Both the position numbers and the translations under genes were made by a program. DNA of 10,720 nucleotides from an uncultured Clostridia bacterium (GTDB taxonomy: Bacteria; Bacillota; Clostridia; Christensenellales; Aristaeellaceae), in the NCBI GenBank assembly GCA_934647145.1, contig CAKUFB010000069.1, positions 1 through 10,720 on the forward strand, read 5' to 3'. Each line of letters begins with the position of its first letter. The first letter of the stretch is position 1. Positions 1-5,582 of the stretch are shown piece by piece. The notes beneath the pieces were generated by a model. It did no database searches and was not told the DNA's origin. It saw nothing but the letters and a program-made list of their open reading frames with translations.

Positions 1-99
1 ATCTCGCGGGGCGGCGAGACGGCGGTCTGCCTGCCCAACCGCGCGGTGCTCTCCCTGACGCTGGAAAACCAATCGGAAACGGACGCGATACTGCAATGA
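1..99 (+). CDS. NusG domain II-containing protein, C-terminal fragment
   Basis: The reading frame is open from the left edge and stops at TGA 97-99, giving 32 residues that begin ISRGGETAVCLPN. The Gly-Gly-Glu run followed by a V-C-L-P-N stretch and an alternating hydrophobic strand matches the end of the NusG domain II fold, where the typical form is G..IVCLPNR.V. In Firmicutes this small membrane-anchored domain is commonly encoded just before a Gx transporter gene and near ApbE/Rnf-type genes, which fits the next gene here. The stop overlaps the next start (ATGA at 96-99), so the two are translationally coupled. The N-terminus lies outside the window and the exact role of the family is unknown. 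Confidence 0.75.
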   Translation: MSRGGETAVCLPNRAVLSLTLENQSETDAILQ

Positions 100-593
100 A
101 AAAGAACGCGCGGCGCCTGGCGCTGCTTTCCTGCCTGACCGCTTCGGCGCTCCTTCTGTCCTGGCTGGAGTTTCTGCTGCCGCTGCCCATCCCGCTGCCC
201 GGGGTGAAGCTGGGCCTTGCGAACCTGGCGGCGGTGTACGCGCTGTATCGCCTGGGCGCGCGTGAGGCGCTGCTGGTCAGCCTGGCGCGCATCCTGCTGA
301 CCGCCTTTCTCTTCGGCAGTCTGTTTTCCGCGCTGTACGCGCTCTCGGGCGCGCTGTGCGCCCTGGCCGCGATGGCGCTCTTGAAGCGGGCCGGGCCGTT
401 CAGCGTGTACGGCGTGAGCATGGGCGGCGGGGCGGCGCATAACGCGGGGCAGGTGGCCGTGGCCGCTGCCATCGCGCACACCGAAGCGCTGTTTTCCTAT
501 CTGCCCGCGCTGCTTATCTGCGGCCTGGCGACCGGCTTCGTCGTGGGTCTGCTCGCGGACAGGCTGCTCCGGCTGCCCGCCATAAGAACTTAA
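96..593 (+). CDS. Gx transporter family protein (heptaprenyl diphosphate synthase component I-like)
   Basis: A 165-residue integral membrane protein with about five hydrophobic segments. It carries the family signature PGVKLGLANL at residues 35-44 and H-N-A-G-Q at 115-119 after a glycine-rich SMGGG turn, both hallmarks of the Hpre_diP_synt_I/Gx transporter family. The length is normal for the family. Older annotations call it subunit I of heptaprenyl diphosphate synthase. The multi-helix ECF-like architecture suggests a small-molecule transporter or S-component instead, and its substrate is not established. It has no obvious Shine-Dalgarno and starts inside the stop of the NusG II gene (ATGA), so translation is probably coupled. 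The operon seems to end here, because a new promoter lies 35 bases downstream. Confidence 0.85.
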   Translation: MKKNARRLALLSCLTASALLLSWLEFLLPLPIPLPGVKLGLANLAAVYALYRLGAREALLVSLARILLTAFLFGSLFSALYALSGALCALAAMALLKRAGPFSVYGVSMGGGAAHNAGQVAVAAAIAHTEALFSYLPALLICGLATGFVVGLLADRLLRLPAIRT

Positions 594-627
594 CAGACAA
601 GCCCGCGCCGCGCCCCGGAATGTGTGG

Positions 628-633
628 TATAAT
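628..633 (+). promoter_or_regulatory. Extended -10 promoter of the membrane protein gene
   Basis: TATAAT at 628-633 is preceded by TGG at 625-627, giving an extended -10 (TGnTATAAT). No good -35 hexamer lies 16-18 bases upstream in the GC-rich stretch, as is usual for extended -10 promoters. The expected transcription start is near 640, inside the palindrome at 635-650. Confidence 0.6.
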
Positions 634-634
634 T

Positions 635-650
635 AAATGTAAATACATTT
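635..650. promoter_or_regulatory. 16-bp palindrome at the expected transcription start (candidate operator)
   Basis: AAATGTA, a two-base AA centre and TACATTT form perfect 7-bp arms directly after the -10 box. The position, overlapping the predicted transcription start, suits a repressor site. The AT-rich block stands out in GC-rich surroundings. No matching regulator is encoded beside it, so the binding protein is unknown. Confidence 0.4.
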
Positions 651-662
651 TGACGCATGGAT

Positions 663-667
663 GGAGG
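663..667 (+). promoter_or_regulatory. Ribosome-binding site that fixes the start at 678
   Basis: GGAGG lies 10 bases before ATG 678 and downstream of the in-frame ATG at 657. The ATG at 657 has no Shine-Dalgarno of its own, so 678 is the preferred start. Confidence 0.6.
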
Positions 668-677
668 TTTTCGCACC

Positions 678-1289
678 ATGAAGTATCCCCAGCCGATGGA
701 GGCTCCCGTCGCCCACAGCCGCCTGCCCGCACGGATTCTGCTGCTGGCCGGCGTGGTTCTGAGCATTGCCAGCATCCTCTTCATACACATCCCGGGCATG
801 GACTGCCTGTACGTTCACTACTGGGTGTATATCGTCCTGCAGGGTCTGCCGCTGATCTGCTTCGTGGGCGCGCTGGGCATGGCCATTTATCAGCGCATCA
901 CCTCCCGCCTGGCCTCGCGCGTCACGCTGGTGATCGTGGCGTCCATCATGGCCTTCGGCGCGATTTTCCTGTACACGCTGTGTACGACCATGAGCGCCCT
1001 CGGGGAGCATCCGGTGGCCTACTATACCTCGCCGGAGGGCACGCATCGCCTGGTGGTCATGCAGTCCAGGCCCGACGGCGAAAGCTGCACCTACACCGTC
1101 TATCCGATGAAGGACAAGCACTTCTACCTGGCCACCGCCGGCCAGGGGCAGCAGACGGACAGCGGCGTCGACCTCGTGACCTGGGCGTCCGAGGATGTGG
1201 CGCAGGTCACAATGCTGGACAACGACCAGAACGAGGTGACCTTCACCGTCGACTTCAACAACCCGCCCGTCAATCTCCCCGAGGAATAA
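678..1289 (+). CDS. Hypothetical membrane protein with three N-terminal helices
   Basis: I do not recognise a family. From ATG 678 the protein has 203 residues. Hydrophobic segments lie near residues 19-38, 48-71 and 81-104, followed by a polar C-terminal domain of about 100 residues. That domain is rich in short beta-strand-like stretches, such as HRLVVMQS and NEVTFTVDF, and is probably outside the membrane. The domain opens with SPEGTHRLVV, similar in style to small exported domains of other Firmicutes hypothetical proteins. The start at 678 is chosen over an in-frame ATG at 657 because only 678 has GGAGG at a sensible distance. It is a single-gene unit, with its own extended -10 promoter and possible operator upstream and a strong terminator 12 bases after the stop. 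Confidence 0.75.
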   Translation: MKYPQPMEAPVAHSRLPARILLLAGVVLSIASILFIHIPGMDCLYVHYWVYIVLQGLPLICFVGALGMAIYQRITSRLASRVTLVIVASIMAFGAIFLYTLCTTMSALGEHPVAYYTSPEGTHRLVVMQSRPDGESCTYTVYPMKDKHFYLATAGQGQQTDSGVDLVTWASEDVAQVTMLDNDQNEVTFTVDFNNPPVNLPEE

Positions 1290-1301
1290 CGCGCAAAAAA
1301 C

Positions 1302-1337
1302 AACGCCTCCGAGCGCACAGCCGCTTTCGGAGGCGTT
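1302..1337 (+). terminator. Rho-independent terminator of the membrane protein gene
   Basis: AACGCCTCCGA (1302-1312) pairs perfectly with TCGGAGGCGTT (1327-1337) around a 14-base loop, and the right arm ends in TTTTG. An A-run at 1295-1300 precedes the left arm, so the hairpin could also work weakly on the opposite strand for transcripts arriving from the SGNH gene. Confidence 0.8.
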
Positions 1338-1350
1338 TTGTCGTATTGCT

Positions 1351-1571
1351 TCGGAGAAACCACATTACTCCTGCGCTCCTCATAACCTACCCTGCATTCT
1401 GGGAATCACACTTCTGCTCGCTCTTTTGTAATGCGGATCAAAGTGCTTTCCGGTGGAGAAGGCGCCTTTTTAGAGGTGCCACATCGCTTCTGCGCGTCCC
1501 TTGCCCACGCTGGATTCGGGGAATCACGCTTCTATTTCTGTTTTTGTTACGCGGATCAAAGTGTTTTCCGG
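1351..1571 (+). repeat. Intergenic tandem repeat array 1 (about 118-bp period, two units)
   Basis: This covers most of the 334 bases between the membrane protein and the SGNH gene; I see no gene in it. Two units end in the core CGGATCAAAGTGCTTTCCGG (core copies at 1433-1453 and 1551-1571, the second with GTTTTC), spaced 118 bases apart. Each unit also has a GGGGAATCACGCTTCT-type stretch about 40 bases before the core. The units are diverged from one another but clearly related to arrays at 2240-2568 and, inverted, at 7118-7318. Confidence 0.8.
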
Positions 1572-1578
1572 GTGGGGT

Positions 1579-1616
1579 TTGGGGAGGCGCCTTTTTCAAA
1601 AAGGCGGCCTCCCCAA
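1579..1616 (-). terminator. 3'-end hairpin after the SGNH hydrolase gene
   Basis: Read on the minus strand, arm TTGGGGAGGC, an unpaired C and GCCTTTTT pair back to AAAAAGGC and GCCTCCCCAA. The hairpin begins 7 bases past the stop codon. Lower stem 10 bp, bulged C, upper stem of up to 8 bp closing on a TGA loop. No U-run follows the stem, so it may be an RNA 3'-end stabiliser or processing site rather than a classical terminator. The same design recurs after the regulator and the binding-protein genes. Confidence 0.55.
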
Positions 1617-1623
1617 CGTTTCC

Positions 1624-2196
1624 CTAGAATCCGCGCAGGAAGGAGGCCACGGCCTGGGCGAGGGCGCGGTAGCCCTCCTCGGTGAAGTGGGTGCCGTCGA
1701 GGGCGTGCCAGTCCTCGGGCATGTCGCGGGCTACGGGGTAGAGGTCGTCGACGGCGACGCCTTCCCTTTGCATGACCTCGCGGGCGATGTCGTTGTAGGC
1801 CTCGATCGTGGCGTTTTCGCGGCGGAAGCCGGGCGCCATGCGCTCGGTGATGACCGAGGTGGTGGTGGCGAAGGCCAGGCGGGCGTTCGGAAAGATCAGG
1901 CGCAGGCGGTTGACAATCCGCCCCAGGCTGCGGCGGTACTCGTCCGGCGGAACCAGCGGCAGCGGGTCGTGGAGCACCTGCAGCACATCCCACAGGCCGT
2001 TGTTCCAGTGTACCAGGTCGATCTTCTCCGGGTCGCAGTCGCAGTTCGCCCAGTCATGCACGAAGCGCAGCGTGTGCGTCGTGTACTGCGCGTTCTCCCG
2101 CGACCAGTACAGCTGCGCCTCGTCCAGCATCAGCTCGCGCACGTAGCCGTCGTAGCCCAGGCGAATCGAGTCGCCGATCAGAAAAATCCGTTTCAT
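1624..2196 (-). CDS. SGNH/GDSL-type hydrolase
   Basis: A 190-residue cytoplasmic protein with the SGNH hydrolase catalytic pattern. The nucleophile Ser10 lies in FLIGDSI at the very N-terminus, HWNNGLWD (residues 64-70) supplies the block III asparagine, and Asp167-x-x-His170 lies in ALDGTHF near the C-terminus. Such enzymes are esterases or acetylesterases, often acting on acylated sugars; the substrate cannot be read from sequence. The start at 2196 is chosen because the minus strand has AAAGGA 8 bases upstream and the GDS block then sits at the usual residue 8-10. A longer in-frame extension runs into repeat DNA and is not credible. There is no signal peptide. The gene follows the regulator gene on the same strand but 434 bases of repeats separate them, and I see no promoter of its own. 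Confidence 0.85.
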   Translation of the reverse strand: MKRIFLIGDSIRLGYDGYVRELMLDEAQLYWSRENAQYTTHTLRFVHDWANCDCDPEKIDLVHWNNGLWDVLQVLHDPLPLVPPDEYRRSLGRIVNRLRLIFPNARLAFATTTSVITERMAPGFRRENATIEAYNDIAREVMQREGVAVDDLYPVARDMPEDWHALDGTHFTEEGYRALAQAVASFLRGF

Positions 2197-2204
2197 GTGT
2201 GCCG

Positions 2205-2210
2205 TCCTTT
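2205..2210 (-). promoter_or_regulatory. Ribosome-binding site that fixes the SGNH start
   Basis: AAAGGA on the minus strand, 8 bases before ATG 2196. The longer upstream reading frame has no comparable site and lies in repeat sequence. Confidence 0.55.
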
Positions 2211-2239
2211 CCGCGCAAAACGCGCATGCCGTGTGTTTT

Positions 2240-2568
2240 TCAGGTGCTTCTGTGCGTCCCTTGCCCGCGCCGCATTCGGAGAACCGCGCTTCTATTCCCT
2301 TTATGTTACGCGGATCAAAGTGCTTTCCGGGCGGGGAAGACGCTTCTTTAGAGGAACCACATTGCTCTTTTGCTTCTTTAACCCACACTTCATTCGGGGA
2401 GCCACGCTTCTACCTGCTCTTTTGTAACGTGGATCATAGTGCTTTCCGGGTGGGGAAGACGCTTCTTTAGAGGAACCGCATCGCTCTTTTGCTTCTTTAA
2501 CCCACACTTCATTCGGGGAGCCACGCTTCTATTCCTATTTTTGCTACGCGGATCAAAGTGCTTTCCGG
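2240..2568 (+). repeat. Intergenic tandem repeat array 2 (119-bp period, about three units)
   Basis: This fills nearly all of the 434 bases between the SGNH and regulator genes; I see no gene here. The core CGGATCAAAGTGCTTTCCGG recurs at 2310-2330, 2429-2449 (GTGGATCATAG variant) and 2548-2568, spaced exactly 119 and 119 bases. The two units between cores are nearly identical, with shared blocks such as AGAGGAACCACAT and CTTTAACCCACACTTCATTC. The first, partial unit (from about 2240) is more diverged and resembles 1475-1571 in array 1. Open frames across it shift with each unit because 119 is not a multiple of three. Confidence 0.88.
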
Positions 2569-2574
2569 GAGAGC

Positions 2575-2610
2575 TCGAGAGGGGCCTTTCTCAGAAAGGC
2601 CGCCTCTCGA
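2575..2610 (-). terminator. 3'-end hairpin after the RpiR-type regulator gene
   Basis: On the minus strand, TCGAGAGG, an unpaired C and GGCCTTTC pair with GAAAGGCC and CCTCTCGA around a TGA loop. It lies 20 bases past the regulator's stop. Between stop and hairpin are two copies of an AACGTT block separated by a C-run. There is no U-tract after the stem. It is identical to the hairpin after the binding-protein gene at 7080-7115 and is a stem variant of 1579-1616. Confidence 0.55.
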
Positions 2611-2630
2611 ACGTTCCCCCCCAACGTTCC

Positions 2631-3482
2631 TCACTCCAGCCGGCGCATGATGGGCACGAGCGAGGTCTCCATCAGGCGGGTGACCTGGTCGCCCAGGCGG
2701 TGGGCGACCGCCATGTACAGCGCGTCGACCATGGCGTACTGGGCGATGCGGGTGGTCAGGCCCAGGCGGTTGCCGGTGACCTCGGGGGCGTAGGTCTGTA
2801 TGACCAGCGCGCTCTGCTCGGCCAACCTGGAGGCGGGGAAGGCGGTCAGCGACAGCACGGGCAGGCCCTGCCGCGCGGCGCTCTTGGCCATGTCGAGCAC
2901 CTCGCGGGTCGCACCCGACTGCGAAACGCAGATGAGCAGGTCGTTTTTCTCAAAGCTGGCCATCTGGGCGACCGCGTCGTGGAACTCGTTGGAGGCCCAG
3001 GCGGGCAGTCCCAGGCGGTTGAGCCTGCGCTGCATGTCCCGGCACACGTCGAACGACGTGCTGACGCCGAACAGGCAGATGCGTTTTGAGGACACGATCC
3101 TCTCGGCCGCCCGTTCGAGCAGGCCGTAGTCCAGCTGGCGCATCGTGGTCTCGATCGCGTCCCGCTCGGAAAGCAGCAGCTGCTCGATCAGGTTCTGCAC
3201 CTCGCTCTTGCCGTCCTGCGGAATCACCGTGAAGTAATCCTGAAAGGTGGGCGTCTGCTCGGCCAGCGAAATCTTGAACTCCTTGAACCCCCGAAACCCG
3301 AGCGCCTGACAGAACCGGAACACCGTCGGCTCGCTCACGCCGATCGCCTGCTTCAGCTCCCGAATCGACATCCGCGAAACCTGCGGCAGCCGCTCGCAGA
3401 TGTAGTCGGCCACCAGCCGCTCGCTCTGCGACAGGTCGGGATAGGTTCTTCTGATCTTCTCAATGAGTGACAGCGGGGGCAT
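2631..3482 (-). CDS. MurR/RpiR family transcriptional regulator
   Basis: A 283-residue regulator of normal family length. The N-terminal HTH_6 (RpiR) domain covers about residues 1-77, with the recognition region MSIRELKQAIGVSEPTVFRF near 38-57 followed by the typical LGFRGFKEFK. The C-terminal SIS sugar-phosphate-binding domain (about 125-260) shows ICLFGVSTS at 135-143 and the ICVSQSGATREVL loop at 184-196. Members bind sugar phosphates and control adjacent sugar catabolism genes. ATG 3482 is preferred because AGGAG lies 8 bases upstream. ATG 3488 would be only 2 bases away, and the longest frame (3521) would begin at about the predicted transcription start. The gene is divergent from the ABC operon, and palindromes in the shared region are its probable operators. 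It probably represses both directions. Confidence 0.92.
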   Translation of the reverse strand: MPPLSLIEKIRRTYPDLSQSERLVADYICERLPQVSRMSIRELKQAIGVSEPTVFRFCQALGFRGFKEFKISLAEQTPTFQDYFTVIPQDGKSEVQNLIEQLLLSERDAIETTMRQLDYGLLERAAERIVSSKRICLFGVSTSFDVCRDMQRRLNRLGLPAWASNEFHDAVAQMASFEKNDLLICVSQSGATREVLDMAKSAARQGLPVLSLTAFPASRLAEQSALVIQTYAPEVTGNRLGLTTRIAQYAMVDALYMAVAHRLGDQVTRLMETSLVPIMRRLE

Positions 3483-3490
3483 GCCCATCT

Positions 3491-3495
3491 CTCCT
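3491..3495 (-). promoter_or_regulatory. Ribosome-binding site that fixes the regulator start
   Basis: AGGAG on the minus strand lies 8 bases before ATG 3482 and only 2 bases before the alternative ATG 3488, which favours 3482. Confidence 0.65.
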
Positions 3496-3525
3496 TTTTT
3501 TCCCATGTAGCGTCTCACCACACCG

Positions 3526-3554
3526 ATTGTAACATAATTTCACGTGCTTGTCAA
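3526..3554 (-). promoter_or_regulatory. Sigma-A promoter of the regulator gene
   Basis: On the minus strand, TTGACA (3554-3549) is followed after 17 bases by TACAAT (3531-3526), itself preceded by TGT, so the -35 is perfect and the -10 is extended. The predicted start is near 3519, leaving a leader of about 37 bases to ATG 3482. Confidence 0.85.
3528..3542. promoter_or_regulatory. Degenerate second operator copy over the regulator's -10
   Basis: TGTAACATAATTTCA matches the palindrome at 3616-3630 at 12 of 15 positions, keeping TGTAA at the left edge and CA at the right. It overlaps the -10 of the regulator promoter, where binding would give autorepression. Its centre lies 88 bp from the better site. 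Confidence 0.4.
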
Positions 3555-3593
3555 TGAGTGAAGAAATTAACATGACGTATGCCCCGCGACCCA

Positions 3594-3623
3594 TTGACAG
3601 CCCCGCGCCCGGTGATGTAATAT
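3594..3623 (+). promoter_or_regulatory. Sigma-A promoter of the ABC importer operon
   Basis: TTGACA at 3594-3599 is a perfect -35. TAATAT at 3618-3623, 18 bases later, is the best -10. Transcription should start near 3630 and run into the permease genes. The -10 lies inside the operator palindrome. Confidence 0.65.
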
Positions 3624-3630
3624 TATTACA
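3616..3630. promoter_or_regulatory. Operator palindrome for the RpiR-type regulator
   Basis: TGTAATATTATTACA has perfect 7-bp arms around a central T. It resembles the known operator of HexR, an RpiR-family regulator (TGTAAT-www-ATTACA type). It covers the -10 of the importer promoter, so occupancy should block transcription. Its position in the divergent region next to the regulator gene supports the assignment; binding itself is inferred. Confidence 0.65.
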
Positions 3631-3694
3631 CAAGGTTTGAACACTCGGATGTAAACAACAAATCAACAGGAACAACACAAATTAAAGCAGACCT

Positions 3695-3699
3695 GGAGG
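3695..3699 (+). promoter_or_regulatory. Ribosome-binding site that fixes the first permease start
   Basis: GGAGG lies 7 bases before ATG 3707. The in-frame GTG at 3701 would be only 1 base away, so ATG 3707 is the start. Confidence 0.65.
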
Positions 3700-3706
3700 C
3701 GTGCGT

Positions 3707-4648
3707 ATGAAGGACGGAAGGGTAAAGGGCAGACGACTGCGCAGGACATTCCTGGAGATGAGGAGGGACTGGTGGCTCTACGTCATGCTGATTCCGGGCC
3801 TTGCGTACATCACCATTTTCAAGTACGCGCCCATGTACGGCATCACGATCGCCTTTAAGAACTACAGCGTGTTCAAGGGCTATCTGGCCTCGCCGTGGGT
3901 GGGCATGGAGATTTTCGAGAAGCTGTTCGCCCGCAGCGCGTTCATCAGCGCACTGCGCAACAACATCATCATCAGCCTGCAGAAGCTGATTTTCGGCTTT
4001 CCCACGCCCATCATCCTGTCGCTGATGATCAACGAGCTGCGCCGGCCGCTGCTCAAGAAGGGCATACAGACCGCGATCATCCTGCCCAACTTCATCAGCT
4101 GGATCGTGATCAACGGCCTGCTCTACGCCATCTTCAGCACCCGAAGCGGCGCGCTGACCGGCCTTCTGCGCTCGCTGGGCGTTCAGAACGTGCCGGACGT
4201 GATGGCGGACAAGGAGCACTTCCGCCTGGTCATCCTGCTGTCCTACCTGTGGCGCAGCGGCGGCTACGGCACGATCATCTACCTGTCGGCCATCGCGGGC
4301 ATCGACCAGTCGCTCTACGAGGCGGCCTCGATCGACGGCGCGGGCCGCTGGCAGCAGCTGTGGCACGTGACCATGGCCTCGCTGGCCCCGACGATCGTGG
4401 TGCTGTTCATCTTCCGCGTGGGCGACCTGATGTACGCGGGCTTCGACCAGATCTTCGCCATGTCGAATTACCTGACCATCTCGGTGTGCGAGATCATCGA
4501 CACCTACGTCTACAAGCTGGGCATGGAGAGCCGCAAGTTCTCCGAGGCGACGGCGGCCGGCCTGTTCCAGTCGCTCATCGGCCTGGTGCTGGTGCTGACC
4601 ACCAACTTTATCGCCAAGAAAATCGACCCCGAGAGCGGGATTATGTAA
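3707..4648 (+). CDS. ABC transporter permease, LplB type
   Basis: A 313-residue inner membrane permease of the carbohydrate-type LplB family. The N-terminal region RDWWLYVMLIPGLAYITIFKYAPMYG (about 20-45) is the family's first helix and loop. The cytoplasmic EAA loop that docks the ATPase is at about 205-228 (EAASIDGAGRWQQLWHVTM). The C-terminus IAKKIDPESGIM is also typical. It is the first gene of the operon, behind a sigma-A promoter under the palindromic operator, with a leader of about 75 bases. The next permease starts 15 bases after its stop, so the two are co-transcribed and form a heterodimeric channel. The substrate class is complex or oligomeric sugars by family, but the exact sugar is unknown. 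Confidence 0.92.
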   Translation: MKDGRVKGRRLRRTFLEMRRDWWLYVMLIPGLAYITIFKYAPMYGITIAFKNYSVFKGYLASPWVGMEIFEKLFARSAFISALRNNIIISLQKLIFGFPTPIILSLMINELRRPLLKKGIQTAIILPNFISWIVINGLLYAIFSTRSGALTGLLRSLGVQNVPDVMADKEHFRLVILLSYLWRSGGYGTIIYLSAIAGIDQSLYEAASIDGAGRWQQLWHVTMASLAPTIVVLFIFRVGDLMYAGFDQIFAMSNYLTISVCEIIDTYVYKLGMESRKFSEATAAGLFQSLIGLVLVLTTNFIAKKIDPESGIM

Positions 4649-4663
4649 GGGAGGGATGCAGGC

Positions 4664-5545
4664 ATGAAAATCAAGCGAAGCGCCGGCGAGCAGATCGGCT
4701 ATGCGATCATCCTGATCATCCTTGTGCTGTTCGCCTTTTCAACGCTGTATCCCTTCTGGCACGTGCTGATGTACTCGATCAGCGATTCGGGCGAGGCGAT
4801 GAGCGGCGGGCTGTTCTTCCTGCCCCGGAAGCCCACGCTGCTGGCCTACCGCACGGTGCTCAGGACCCGGCAGATCTTCGTGGCCTACCGAAACACCATC
4901 CTCAAGACCTTTGTGGGCACGGTGCTGAGCCTGATCGTGACCGCGCTGACCGCCTTCCCGCTCTCTCTCAAGCGCCTGCACGGCCGCAGCTTCTTCAGCA
5001 TGTACATCTTCTTCACCATGCTCTTTGGCGGCGGCATGATCCCCACCTTCCTGGTGGTGCAGGGTCTGGGCATGGTGGACACCTTCTGGGCGCTGATCAT
5101 CCCCGGCCTCATGAGCGCCTACAACATGTTCATCCTGCGCAACTACTTCCAGCAGCTCCCGCCCGAGCTGGAGGAGAGCGCCTACATCGACGGCGCGACG
5201 CCGCCGGTGGCGCTGCTCTTCATCATCCTGCCCATTTCCGCGCCCTCGCTGGCGGCCATCGCCATGTTTTACGCGGTGGGCAACTGGAACAGCTACCTCG
5301 ACTGCCTGCTCTACACCAATTCAGGCGACCTGCAGGTGCTGCAGATTTACCTGCGCAACCTGATCGACTCGGCCGGCGCGATGGACTCGATCGCCTCGAT
5401 TTCGGGCAAGGAGACCAGTCAGCTCTCCGCCGAGACGGTCAAGATGACCACCATCGCGGTCTCCATCATCCCCATCCTGATTATCTACCCTTTCCTACAG
5501 CGATTCTACACCAAGGGCATTACGGTCGGCGCGGTAAAGGGTTGA
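4664..5545 (+). CDS. ABC transporter permease, LplC/YtcP type
   Basis: A 293-residue second permease, about six transmembrane helices. Family marks are FSTLYPFWHVLMYSIS near 25-40, the EAA loop ESAYIDGATPPVALLFIILP at 171-190, which here begins ESA rather than EAA, and the classic C-terminus FYTKGITVGAVKG. GGGAGGG lies 8 bases before ATG 4664. It is paired with the LplB-type gene upstream and is followed 37 bases later by the binding protein. No ATPase gene is present in the cluster. This is common for LplBC systems in Firmicutes, which use a shared MsmK-like ATPase encoded elsewhere. Confidence 0.93.
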   Translation: MKIKRSAGEQIGYAIILIILVLFAFSTLYPFWHVLMYSISDSGEAMSGGLFFLPRKPTLLAYRTVLRTRQIFVAYRNTILKTFVGTVLSLIVTALTAFPLSLKRLHGRSFFSMYIFFTMLFGGGMIPTFLVVQGLGMVDTFWALIIPGLMSAYNMFILRNYFQQLPPELEESAYIDGATPPVALLFIILPISAPSLAAIAMFYAVGNWNSYLDCLLYTNSGDLQVLQIYLRNLIDSAGAMDSIASISGKETSQLSAETVKMTTIAVSIIPILIIYPFLQRFYTKGITVGAVKG

Positions 5546-5582
5546 TGATAGAATACTCATTATATGAAGGAGGAACTGCCCC

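Noticed and set aside
1501..2427. Plus-strand frames through the 119-bp repeats and opposite the SGNH gene
   Set aside because: The frame shifts between repeat units, and the rest is antisense to a gene with complete SGNH motifs.
2240..2568. CRISPR array
   Set aside because: The 119-bp units are repeated almost in full, with no short repeats separated by unique spacers and no cas gene.
3650..3665. CcpA cre-like site TGTAAACAACAAATCA in the importer leader
   Set aside because: It lacks the central CG and the symmetric right half of a cre site; the match is too weak to report.
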